This document shows positions 1-6,230 of a stretch of DNA of 8,729 nt, piece after piece. Source of the stretch: Nitrospirota bacterium (GTDB lineage Bacteria; Nitrospirota; UBA9217); contig JAAXXJ010000001.1 of NCBI GenBank assembly GCA_013334545.1, positions 1 to 8,729 of the forward strand, written 5' to 3'. The notes beneath the pieces are model-generated. The model was not told the DNA's origin. It did no database searches and saw nothing but the letters and a program-made list of their open reading frames with translations. Numbering within the stretch: position 1 is the first letter of the stretch; the number at the start of each line of letters is the position of its first letter. A program made the translations under genes and the position numbers.

Positions 1-21
1 AAGACGGGTGCCCAGAAATTT

Positions 22-67
22 CACCTGCACCCAGCGATGACGAGTGCGATAGCGCGAGTGCAGGGTG
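22..67. repeat. Weak imperfect inverted repeat at window start
   Basis: CACCTGCAC (22-30) faces GTGCAGGGTG (58-67) with a one-base bulge. It lies left of the stronger palindrome at 111-227. No convincing coding sequence covers 1-309; the short reading frames there resemble no family I know and run through palindromes. It may be the outer part of the same dispersed element or the tail of an unrelated structure. Confidence 0.3.
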
Positions 68-110
68 TAGGGCCGCTCCAGGGACGTGCGGGGTTGGGGG
101 TAATTCCCAT

Positions 111-227
111 GCGAAAATCCAGGCAGGCGACCGAGTCCGAGGGTGAAGCATTTCGGATGTCTGAGCCCGCAGGGCGAGTTTCCGAAATGTACCGAGGACG
201 ACCGAGCATGCCGTAAAGGATTTTCGC
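111..227. repeat. Nested palindromic intergenic element
   Basis: Three concentric inverted repeats are visible. The outer arms GCGAAAATCC (111-120) and GGATTTTCGC (218-227) match perfectly over 10 bases. The middle arms CATTTCGGA (149-157) and TCCGAAATG (181-189) match perfectly over 9. The inner arms GCCC (165-168) and GGGC (172-175) close on a three-base loop. GACCGAG also occurs as a direct repeat at 129-135 and 200-206. The design resembles dispersed palindromic repeats seen in many proteobacterial intergenic regions, recalled from memory and not searched. No protein-coding content is supported. Confidence 0.65.
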
Positions 228-244
228 CGGGTGCCCTTCTTTGG

Positions 245-276
245 GTCACCTTTCTTGGGCACGCAAGAAAGGTGAC
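245..276. repeat. Perfect 13-bp inverted repeat (hairpin)
   Basis: GTCACCTTTCTTG (245-257) and CAAGAAAGGTGAC (264-276) are exact reverse complements around the six-base loop GGCACG. No run of T follows on either strand, so it is not a standard intrinsic terminator. It lies about 48 bases upstream of the CorC-family start and directly right of the nested palindrome, and is probably the 3' module of the same repeat. It could affect transcript stability or termination on either strand. Confidence 0.7.
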
Positions 277-324
277 AAGAGCATATATATCATTACATGA
301 CCCACTCAGATGGGCGAAGACCCT

Positions 325-1659
325 ATGTTATTCATCGACCTCCTCATCATTTTCCTCCTGATCCTGATCAACGGCTATTTCGCTGCTTCCGAGATCGCGC
401 TCATCTCCCTGAGAAAGAGCAGGGTCCGCCATCTGGTAAAATCGGGTGACCGATCCGCGCGCCGCGTACAGGGCCTCCAGGAGGAACCCGAGCGCTTCCT
501 CGCGACCGTCCAGATCGGGGTGACCCTGGTCGGCACCCTGGCTTCGGCGATCGGCGGCGTCATTGCCATCGAGCGAATCAAACCGTTCTTCGCTTCGCTC
601 CCGGTCGATTTCATCAGCAAGGCGGCAGAGCCCCTCGCCGTAGCGCTGGTCGTGAGCGGCATTACCTACATTACCCTTGTAGTAGGAGAACTGGTGCCGA
701 AGTCGATCGCCATCCGCTACTCCGAGGGGATCTCGTTCTTCACGGCCGTGCCGATCGACACGCTATCGCGTCTGTTCCGACCTGTTCTCCGCGTGTTGAC
801 AGTATCGAACAATATCATCCTGGGTCTCTTCAAGATTCCGGCAGAGCACGAGCCCGTGCTCGTATCCGAGGATGAGGTCAAATATCTTATCCGGGAAGGC
901 CGCAAGACCGGCGTTTTTGAACCGTCCGAGGAGGACCTGATTCACAGTGTGTTCAAATTCACCGATACGGTGGTCCGCGAGGTCATGGTGCCCCGCACCG
1001 ATATCGTGGGCATCGGCACCGGCAGCGACCTCGAGGCCATTCTCCGCATCATGAACGAAAAGGGCTATTCACGCCTTCCGGTATATTCAGGCACCATTGA
1101 TAATGTCCTCGGCGTGGTGAATCTGAAGGACATCCTGTCGCTCCTTATGCAGAACAAGCCATTCGTTCTGGAAGAGGTGCTCGGGAAGCCCTATGTCGTG
1201 CCGCCGAACAAGAAGGTGAGTGTTCTGTTGAAAGAGATGCGCGAGCGCCGGATCCACCTCGCTCTTGTCGGAGACGAGTACGGCGGCATTGACGGTCTGG
1301 TTACCATGGAAGACCTCATCGAGGAGATCGTGGGCGACATCCGCGATGAGCAGGAAAAGGACCTCCGGGAGATCGACGAGGTTGCATCAAACCGGTACAT
1401 CGTCGACGGAAAGACCGACATAGGGAAACTGAACGAAAAGCTGGGCGTGAAACTGCCTGAGGAGGACTTTGAGACCGTGGGGGGGTTCGTCCTCGGACTG
1501 TTCGGCCGGCTGCCGGCCGAGGGAGACCAGGTCCGCTTCGAGAACCTGATGTTCACCGTGCTCCGGCTCCGCAGGAACCGGATCGCGCGCATTCGCATCC
1601 TTAAATATGCTGAAGAACAACCGGAGAAAGGGGATCATGATGACACCGATCGTGCTTGA
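325..1659 (+). CDS. CNNM/CorC-family membrane protein with CBS domain pair (hemolysin-like)
   Basis: Predicted inner-membrane protein of 444 residues, a usual length for the DUF21-CBS-CorC_HlyC family, whose members are linked to magnesium or cobalt export and are often annotated as hemolysins. The N-terminal DUF21 part (about 1-190) opens with a hydrophobic helix, then an AASEIALISL segment, and contains GELVPKS at 121-127, a family hallmark. The first CBS domain starts near 219 (EVMVPRTDI), the second lies around 284-338 (DEYGGIDGLVTMEDLIEEIVG), and the C-terminal CorC_HlyC domain covers about 350-432. I chose ATG 325 because MLFIDLL begins the first membrane helix; an in-frame ATG at 310 would add five residues. 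Neither start has a strong ribosome binding site. The 3' end overlaps purC by 23 bases, suggesting one transcript. The transported ion cannot be told from sequence. Confidence 0.9.
   Translation: MLFIDLLIIFLLILINGYFAASEIALISLRKSRVRHLVKSGDRSARRVQGLQEEPERFLATVQIGVTLVGTLASAIGGVIAIERIKPFFASLPVDFISKAAEPLAVALVVSGITYITLVVGELVPKSIAIRYSEGISFFTAVPIDTLSRLFRPVLRVLTVSNNIILGLFKIPAEHEPVLVSEDEVKYLIREGRKTGVFEPSEEDLIHSVFKFTDTVVREVMVPRTDIVGIGTGSDLEAILRIMNEKGYSRLPVYSGTIDNVLGVVNLKDILSLLMQNKPFVLEEVLGKPYVVPPNKKVSVLLKEMRERRIHLALVGDEYGGIDGLVTMEDLIEEIVGDIRDEQEKDLREIDEVASNRYIVDGKTDIGKLNEKLGVKLPEEDFETVGGFVLGLFGRLPAEGDQVRFENLMFTVLRLRRNRIARIRILKYAEEQPEKGDHDDTDRA
1623..1633 (+). promoter_or_regulatory. purC ribosome binding site inside the upstream gene
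   Basis: The purine-rich stretch GGAGAAAGGGG lies 3 bases before ATG 1637 and 6 before ATG 1640. It favours a start at one of these two ATGs over the in-frame ATG at 1607, which has no comparable site. It lies within the last codons of the CorC-family gene, so purC translation may be coupled to it. Confidence 0.6.
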
Positions 1660-2521
1660 AACGAACCTTGCAGGCCTTACGCCTCCGAAACGCGGGAAGG
1701 TCCGGGATATCTACGACCTGGGGGAGAGCCTCCTGATAATCGCCACGGACCGCATCTCCGCGTTCGACGTGGTCCTGCCGAACGCGATCCCGGAAAAAGG
1801 ACGGGTCCTGACTCGGATATCGGAATACTGGTTCTCCAAGACCGCCGATATCGTCAAGAACCATCTGATTGCCACGCAGCTCAAGGATTTTCCCCCGGTC
1901 TGCCGTCAGCATGCCGACCTTCTCGAGGGCAGGAGCATGCTTGTCAAGAAGGCAAGGCCGCTTCCGATCGAGTGCATCGTCCGGGGCTATCTCACCGGTT
2001 CAGGGCTCAAGGAGTATCGTTCCACCGGGTCCGTTTCCGGGATCAAACTGCCGTCCGGGCTCACCGAGGCCTCGCGCCTGCCTGAGCCGATCTTCACCCC
2101 GTCGACCAAAGCGGAGGCGGGGGAGCATGACATCAATATCGACTTTAAGGCCGTTGCTGACCTTGTAGGGAAGGACATTGCCGAAAAGGTCAGATCGACG
2201 ACCCTTGCCATCTACCGCCGCGCCTGTACGATCGCCGAACCCAAGGGAATCATCATCGCCGATACGAAGCTTGAGTTCGGGATCTACGACGGTGACGTCA
2301 TGCTGATCGACGAGGTGCTGACGCCTGATTCATCGCGGTTCTGGCCGATGCAGGGATACACCGTCGGAACCGCCCAGAAGAGCTTTGACAAACAGTTCGT
2401 GAGGGACTACCTCCTTGCCCTCAACTGGAACCAGAAGCCGCCGGCACCGAAGCTCCCCGATGACGTGGTACAGCGGACGAGCGAGAAATACCTCGAGGTG
2501 CTCTCCCTGCTTACATCCTGA
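1637..2521 (+). CDS. purC: Phosphoribosylaminoimidazole-succinocarboxamide synthase (SAICAR synthetase)
   Basis: Cytosolic enzyme of de novo purine synthesis that joins CAIR and aspartate using ATP to form SAICAR. The 294-residue product matches the longer, yeast-ADE1-like size class rather than the roughly 240-residue short bacterial type. Family hallmarks are visible: KRGKVRDIYDLG near the N-terminus, the first signature LPIECIVRGYLTGSG from residue 109, the second signature DTKLEFG at 209-215, and DEVLTPDSSRFWP at 225-237. ATG 1637 (or 1640) is chosen for the adjacent ribosome binding site; ATG 1607 would add ten residues with no family similarity. No other pur gene is in the window. The start lies inside the CorC-family gene, implying cotranscription. 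No terminator is evident after the stop codon. Confidence 0.95.
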   Translation: MMTPIVLETNLAGLTPPKRGKVRDIYDLGESLLIIATDRISAFDVVLPNAIPEKGRVLTRISEYWFSKTADIVKNHLIATQLKDFPPVCRQHADLLEGRSMLVKKARPLPIECIVRGYLTGSGLKEYRSTGSVSGIKLPSGLTEASRLPEPIFTPSTKAEAGEHDINIDFKAVADLVGKDIAEKVRSTTLAIYRRACTIAEPKGIIIADTKLEFGIYDGDVMLIDEVLTPDSSRFWPMQGYTVGTAQKSFDKQFVRDYLLALNWNQKPPAPKLPDDVVQRTSEKYLEVLSLLTS

Positions 2522-2695
2522 ACAAGAGCTCGTGGTCTTCGACGGGATCATGGCCGCGGGACAGGGGCAGGATGACAACTCGGATTTCGAACCTGCACAT
2601 CCGGTCGAGCCTGATATCCTGTTCAAGCATAGTTTGCGGTCGTTTTGATCGCTTCGAAGAGGAAATCGACTCCTCAGGAACAAACGTGTTTCTCC

Positions 2696-2723
2696 TTGAC
2701 AGCAAAGCCAGGACAGGTATAAT
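2696..2723 (+). promoter_or_regulatory. Consensus sigma-70 promoter for lysS
   Basis: A perfect -35 box TTGACA (2696-2701) and a perfect -10 box TATAAT (2718-2723) are separated by 16 bases. The expected transcription start is about 2730, leaving a leader of about 27 bases before the lysS ATG at 2757. Both hexamers match the housekeeping consensus exactly, so strong constitutive transcription is likely. The rest of the 2522-2756 gap holds only short weak inverted repeats and no gene I can support. Confidence 0.85.
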
Positions 2724-2740
2724 CAGCGCTCACTGCGCTG
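2724..2740 (+). promoter_or_regulatory. Inverted repeat at the lysS transcription start
   Basis: CAGCGC (2724-2729) and GCGCTG (2735-2740) form a perfect 6-bp inverted repeat around TCACT, directly after the -10 box and spanning the predicted start site. It could be a DNA operator or a short 5' hairpin that stabilises the message. It ends just before the ribosome binding site AGGAAAGGA (2742-2750). The function is inferred. Confidence 0.4.
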
Positions 2741-2756
2741 TAGGAAAGGAATCTTC

Positions 2757-4238
2757 ATGGAAGACTACAACGAACTGATCCAGCAGCGGTTCAAGAAGCT
2801 TGCTGAGATCGGTGCGATGGGAAAACGGCCCTACGCCGGCAGGTATACGGTCACCGCATCGTCCCAGGAACTGCTTTCTGTGCACGGCTCTACAAGCAAG
2901 GAAGGCTTCGAGAAAGAGCGTGTCACGGTATCCCTGGCCGGAAGGATCGTCGCGCTCCGGAGTTTCGGCAAGGCCGGTTTTGGCCATATCCAGGACGGAA
3001 CGGGCAGGATCCAGGTCTATTTCCAGAAGAACACGCTCGGTGAAGAACAGTACGCGTTTTTCAAAAAGCTCGATATCGGCGATTTCATCGGCGTGAAGGG
3101 TTTCCTGTTCCGGACCAAAACGAACGAGCTCACGATCGACATGGAAGACTTCACGCTCCTTGCCAAGTCACTTCGGCCGCTGCCGGAAAAATGGCACGGC
3201 TTGACGGACGTCGAGATCCGCTACCGGCAGCGGTATGTCGATCTGATCGTGAATCCCGAGGTCAAAGCGGTCTTTCTGCTTCGCACGAAGATCATCCAGT
3301 CCATCCGTTCCTTCCTGAACGCTCGCGGATTCCTTGAAGTAGAGACCCCCATGATGCAGACCATTCCCGGCGGGGCCACGGCCAGGCCGTTCAAGACCCA
3401 TCATAACGCCCTGGACATGGACCTTTTTCTGCGCATCGCCCCCGAGCTCTATCTGAAGCGCCTTCTCGTCGGCGGCTTTGAACGGGTCTACGAGATCAAC
3501 AGGAACTTCCGGAACGAGGGAATCTCGACGCGTCATAATCCCGAGTTCACCATGCTCGAGTTCTACCAGGCCTATGCCGATTATCGAGACCTGATCGAAT
3601 TGACCGAACAGATGATCAGTTCCGTGGCCGGCGAGGTCATCGGCACGACGAGCATCACCTACGAAGGACACGCCATCAACCTTGATCCGCCCTGGAAAAA
3701 GATGACCTTTCTGCAATCGCTCAAAGAGGCGGGCGTACGCGATGACGTGCTGGCAGATGCCGACAAGGCCCGGGAGTATGCGAAAAAGCTGGGAGCCCAG
3801 CTGCAGGGAGGTGAGCCCCTCGGGAAGATATGGAACGAGATCTTCGAGGCGCTGGTGGAGCCTAACCTCATCCAGCCGACGTTCATCACCGATTATCCGA
3901 CCGACATCTCGCCGCTCTCGAAGAAGCGGGAGGACGACCCGAGCTTCGTCGAGCGGTTCGAGCTCTTCGTGGTAGGACGGGAGATGGCGAACGCGTTCTC
4001 GGAGCTCAACGATCCCGTGGACCAAAAGGAGCGGTTCCTGAAGCAGGTCACGGAGCGGGAAGCAGGGGACGACGAGGCACACCAGATGGACGAGGACTTC
4101 ATCCGCGCGCTGGAATACGGCATGCCGCCGGCCGCCGGCGAAGGGATCGGGATCGACCGTCTCGTCATGCTCCTCACCGGGTCGCCTTCCATCAGGGACG
4201 TCATCCTGTTCCCGCAGATGAAAAAGGAAAAACCCTAA
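2757..4238 (+). CDS. lysS: Lysyl-tRNA synthetase, class II
   Basis: Charges tRNA-Lys with lysine in the cytosol. The 493-residue product has the usual bacterial class II length and order. An N-terminal OB-fold anticodon-binding domain covers about 56-140 (VSLAGRIVALRSFGKAGFGH then IQDGTGRIQVYFQ). The class II core has motif 1 around 192-198 (FLEVETP) followed by GGATARPF, motif 2 at 251-255 (FRNEG, leading to TRHNPEFTMLEFY), and motif 3 at 461-468 (GEGIGIDR). All expected catalytic landmarks appear intact. ATG 2757 is supported by AGGAAAGGA six bases upstream and by the consensus promoter at 2696-2723. The downstream neighbour is a lolC/E permease, an order I recall from Geobacter-like genomes. 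The 159-base gap to it contains a repeat, so cotranscription is plausible but not certain. Confidence 0.97.
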   Translation: MEDYNELIQQRFKKLAEIGAMGKRPYAGRYTVTASSQELLSVHGSTSKEGFEKERVTVSLAGRIVALRSFGKAGFGHIQDGTGRIQVYFQKNTLGEEQYAFFKKLDIGDFIGVKGFLFRTKTNELTIDMEDFTLLAKSLRPLPEKWHGLTDVEIRYRQRYVDLIVNPEVKAVFLLRTKIIQSIRSFLNARGFLEVETPMMQTIPGGATARPFKTHHNALDMDLFLRIAPELYLKRLLVGGFERVYEINRNFRNEGISTRHNPEFTMLEFYQAYADYRDLIELTEQMISSVAGEVIGTTSITYEGHAINLDPPWKKMTFLQSLKEAGVRDDVLADADKAREYAKKLGAQLQGGEPLGKIWNEIFEALVEPNLIQPTFITDYPTDISPLSKKREDDPSFVERFELFVVGREMANAFSELNDPVDQKERFLKQVTEREAGDDEAHQMDEDFIRALEYGMPPAAGEGIGIDRLVMLLTGSPSIRDVILFPQMKKEKP

Positions 4239-4249
4239 CGTGTCATTTA

Positions 4250-4384
4250 CCACAGAGGCACAGAGGTCACGGAAAAAAATGAATGTGCGATTGTTTCGAA
4301 GGCAGGATCTTCTCATTCGCTATATCTCCGCGTGCCGCCTTCATCGTTTAGGACTTCCTCTGTGTCTCCGTGCCTCCGTGACGG
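4250..4384. repeat. Inverted repeat built from tandem CACAGAGG-like units
   Basis: The left arm (4250-4273) carries tandem units of the type CACAGAGG, CACAGAGG, TCACGGA. The right arm (4355-4384) carries the reverse complement form with units TCTGTG, TCTCCGTG and CCTCCGTG. Most differences between the arms are C/T or A/G swaps that keep G-T wobble pairing, so a folded single strand would still pair well. The loop region (about 80 bases) shows no gene. Similar units are dispersed in many environmental bacterial genomes as far as I recall. The right arm ends 13 bases before the lolC/E ATG. Confidence 0.7.
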
Positions 4385-4397
4385 AATTATACGTCCC

Positions 4398-5633
4398 ATG
4401 AAACTACCTTTCGAACTCTTCATCAGCCTCCGTTACCTGCGCAGCAAGAGGCGCTACCGGACGGTCTCGCTCAACACCTTCATCTCCATTGCCGGTGTGG
4501 TGATCGGCGTTGCCACGTCCATCATGACCCTGTCGGTCATGACCGGGTTCCAGGGGTATTTCCGCGACAAGATCCTTTCGGCGATCTCCCACGTGGTGGT
4601 GATGGAATACGCAGGCAAGGGGGTCCGGGACGAGAAGGAGCTCCAGGAAAAGGTCGCGCGGATCCCCCATGTGACGGCGACCACGCCCTTCATCATCAGC
4701 CAGGTCATGCTGGCGGCACGCGAGCGCGTCCAGGGTGTCGTCGTACGCGGCATCGACCCGCGCACCGAGGGAACGGTAACGGACCTGGAGAAGAACATGC
4801 GCCAGGGCTCGCTCCTGCGCCTTGAGCGCCCCGCCAGGGACCGGCCCGGCATCGTGATCGGCGAGGACCTCGCCCGGAAGTTCGGCGCGACGATCGGGGA
4901 CACCATCACGATGGTGAATCCCATCGGCGAGGAGAGCGCCATGGGCATGGTGCCGAAGATGCGGAAGTTCGACCTCGTCGGCATCTTCGACGCGGGCATG
5001 TACGATTACAACACGACCTTTGCGTACATATCCATCCCCGAGGCCCAGAAGTTCTTCAACATGCCGGAGCGGATCAGCGGCATCCAGGTCCGCGTTGATG
5101 ATATCTATAACGCCGCGGCGATCGCAGAATCGATCCAGACCGCTGTCGGCTTTCCCTACTACACACGGAACTGGATCGAGATGAACAAGAACTTCTTCTC
5201 CGCCCTGAAGCTTGAAAAGATCGGCATGTCCCTCATCCTGGTGGTCATCATCATCGTTGCGTCCTTCAATATCATCGGCACGCTCACCATGATCGTGATG
5301 GAAAAGAGCCGGGAGATCGCCATCCTGAAGTCCATGGGGGCCGCAGAGCGAAGCATCATGAGGATCTTCATGACCAGCGGTCTGATCATCGGAGCCGTGG
5401 GGACGGTCCTGGGATCGGCCATCGGGTACGGCGCCGTGGTCATTATCGCGAAGAGCGGGGTCATCACCCTGCCCAAGGACGTGTACCAGGTGAGCCACCT
5501 GCCGCTGTCCATCACCGGCTATGATATCCTGTTCATTTCCCTCATGGCCCTGGGCATCAGCTTCCTCGCCACGATCTACCCCGCATGGCAGGCGGCGCGC
5601 CAGGACCCGGTGGAAGTGCTTCGGTACGAATAA
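4398..5633 (+). CDS. lolC: LolC/LolE-family lipoprotein-releasing ABC transporter permease
   Basis: Inner-membrane subunit that extracts mature lipoproteins from the inner membrane for transfer to the periplasmic carrier LolA, working with the ATPase LolD. The 411-residue length fits LolC/LolE (about 400-415). The N-terminus FELFISLRYLRSKR is typical, followed by helix 1 (about 27-48), a periplasmic MacB-like domain (about 50-270) and a C-terminal FtsX-type domain with three helices (about 277-298, 325-348, 375-395). It ends PVEVLRYE, as in the family. Only one such permease is present, so it may act as a homodimer (LolF-like), though a partner could lie elsewhere. ATG 4398 is chosen because MKLPFELF matches the family; the in-frame ATG at 4332 would add 22 residues translated from the intergenic repeat. 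The ribosome binding site is weak (GGAA, 4383-4386). lolD lies 597 bases downstream. Confidence 0.92.
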   Translation: MKLPFELFISLRYLRSKRRYRTVSLNTFISIAGVVIGVATSIMTLSVMTGFQGYFRDKILSAISHVVVMEYAGKGVRDEKELQEKVARIPHVTATTPFIISQVMLAARERVQGVVVRGIDPRTEGTVTDLEKNMRQGSLLRLERPARDRPGIVIGEDLARKFGATIGDTITMVNPIGEESAMGMVPKMRKFDLVGIFDAGMYDYNTTFAYISIPEAQKFFNMPERISGIQVRVDDIYNAAAIAESIQTAVGFPYYTRNWIEMNKNFFSALKLEKIGMSLILVVIIIVASFNIIGTLTMIVMEKSREIAILKSMGAAERSIMRIFMTSGLIIGAVGTVLGSAIGYGAVVIIAKSGVITLPKDVYQVSHLPLSITGYDILFISLMALGISFLATIYPAWQAARQDPVEVLRYE

Positions 5634-5679
5634 TACCGCTTGTATTGCTAGAGAGGCGGGCAAGTCGTGAACTCCGATT

Positions 5680-5766
5680 CACAGATTGCGCAGATTGACG
5701 CAGATTAAGCCTTGAGAAGCCTCGCAGACAGAGTTACAAAATCCGCGTAATCCGTGTAATCTGCGG
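5680..5766. repeat. Inverted repeat built from CAGATT-type 9-10-base units
   Basis: The left arm (5680-5707) has CAGATT at 5682, 5691 and 5701, spaced 9 and 10 bases apart. The right arm (about 5739-5766) has the complementary series AATCCGCG, TAATCCGTG and TAATCTGCGG. Arm differences are mostly T/C changes that keep G-T pairing, plus one indel. The central 31 bases show no gene. It has the same architecture as the element at 4250-4384 but a different unit sequence. It opens the 349-base gene-free spacer 5634-5982, most of which is occupied by repeats. Confidence 0.7.
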
Positions 5767-5786
5767 ACAGATGATCGCCTCTTTCC

Positions 5787-5831
5787 AGGATTGAAGCTCC
5801 CTGCAGCAAGCTGCAGGGAATCTTCGATCCT
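5787..5831. repeat. Long near-perfect hairpin in the lolC-lolD spacer
   Basis: TCCCTGCAGC (5798-5807) and GCTGCAGGGA (5810-5819) match perfectly around a two-base centre. The pairing extends outward through AGGATTGAAG on the left (5787-5796) and TCTTCGATCCT on the right (5821-5831), with one wobble pair and a small bulge, giving a stem of about 20 pairs. There is no T run after it. It is probably the first module of a composite dispersed repeat continuing to 5921. Confidence 0.7.
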
Positions 5832-5855
5832 CAAGGTAGTTACCATTATTCTAAT

Positions 5856-5921
5856 CGCTCGCTAATCCCGCAGCAAGACTTCGGCGAGCTCAGTCGAGCC
5901 GCTACGGGGAATGCGCTCGCT
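5856..5921. repeat. Imperfect palindrome flanked by 8-base direct repeats
   Basis: CCCGCAGC (5867-5874) pairs with GCTACGGG (5901-5908) with one mismatch, and GACT (5877-5880) with AGTC (5892-5895) inside. The direct repeat CGCTCGCT flanks the hairpin at 5856-5863 and 5914-5921. The stem resembles that of the hairpin at 5787-5831 (both contain GCAGC arms), suggesting a duplicated or composite element. The direct repeats could be target-site duplications or simply part of the unit. Confidence 0.55.
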
Positions 5922-5970
5922 CCTGGATTCAGAGATTTGCATAACGAACGATGTGTGTTATTCAATTTAT

Positions 5971-5977
5971 AAGGAGG
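5971..5977 (+). promoter_or_regulatory. Strong ribosome binding site deciding the small ORF start
   Basis: AAGGAGG lies five bases before ATG 5983, a near-ideal Shine-Dalgarno site. It fixes the start of the small membrane protein at 5983 rather than at the in-frame ATG 5911, which would read through the repeat at 5856-5921. Confidence 0.8.
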
Positions 5978-5982
5978 CTGCA

Positions 5983-6222
5983 ATGGCACAGAAGGGCGGT
6001 ACGTTGAAAAAAATCATCATGACGATCATCCTGCTTGTTCTGCTCGGCATCGTGTTCGTCCTCATGGGTGGGGGGAACTTGCTGAGATCGGCGGGGAAGA
6101 AGCTGGAAGGGGCCGGCAAACAGGCCGATACCATCAAGCAGACTGTAGAAGAAAAAGCGGCGACCCTGGAAAAGAAGGTGGAGAAAGGGATCGAATCGGT
6201 GAAGCAGGGAGAAAAAAAATAA
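5983..6222 (+). CDS. Small single-pass membrane protein of unknown function
   Basis: I do not recognise this 79-residue protein with confidence. It has a basic N-terminus (KGGTLKK), one hydrophobic helix at about 11-28 (IIMTIILLVLLGIVFVLM), a glycine triplet at 29-31, then a strongly charged Lys/Glu/Gln segment (33-79) likely to be helical or coiled-coil. The segment GNLLRSAGKKLEGAGKQADTI recalls the C-terminal part of entericidin-type lipoproteins, but the lipobox cysteine is absent (glycine instead). By the positive-inside rule the charged tail would be periplasmic. The ribosome binding site AAGGAGG is strong. It sits 8 bases upstream of lolD and downstream of lolC/E, so a role with the lipoprotein-release machinery is possible, but this is inferred from position only. 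Confidence 0.75.
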   Translation: MAQKGGTLKKIIMTIILLVLLGIVFVLMGGGNLLRSAGKKLEGAGKQADTIKQTVEEKAATLEKKVEKGIESVKQGEKK

Positions 6223-6230
6223 GTACCGCA

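Noticed and set aside
143..361. 72-codon plus-strand frame in the left spacer
   Set aside because: It runs through the nested palindrome and into the CorC-family gene in another frame, with no ribosome binding site or recognisable sequence.
2415..2683. Short frames on both strands across the purC-lysS gap
   Set aside because: They are out of frame with purC, lack start signals and resemble nothing; the region fits a plain spacer.
3168..4316. 382-codon minus-strand reading frame antisense to lysS
   Set aside because: It overlaps the well-supported lysS completely, has no recognisable domain, and long antisense frames are expected in GC-rich genes.
4332..4397. Upstream in-frame ATG extending lolC/E by 22 residues
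   Set aside because: The extension is translated from the intergenic inverted repeat and lacks family similarity; MKLPFELF at 4398 fits the family start.
4404..5663. 419-codon minus-strand reading frame antisense to lolC/E
   Set aside because: Its composition is rich in His, Asp and Arg as expected for an antisense shadow, and the plus-strand permease is clear.
5682..5706. Regularly spaced CAGATT units considered as a CRISPR or tandem-repeat array
   Set aside because: The units are only 6-9 bases with 9-10-base spacing and a mirrored complement downstream, so this is a palindromic repeat and not a CRISPR array.
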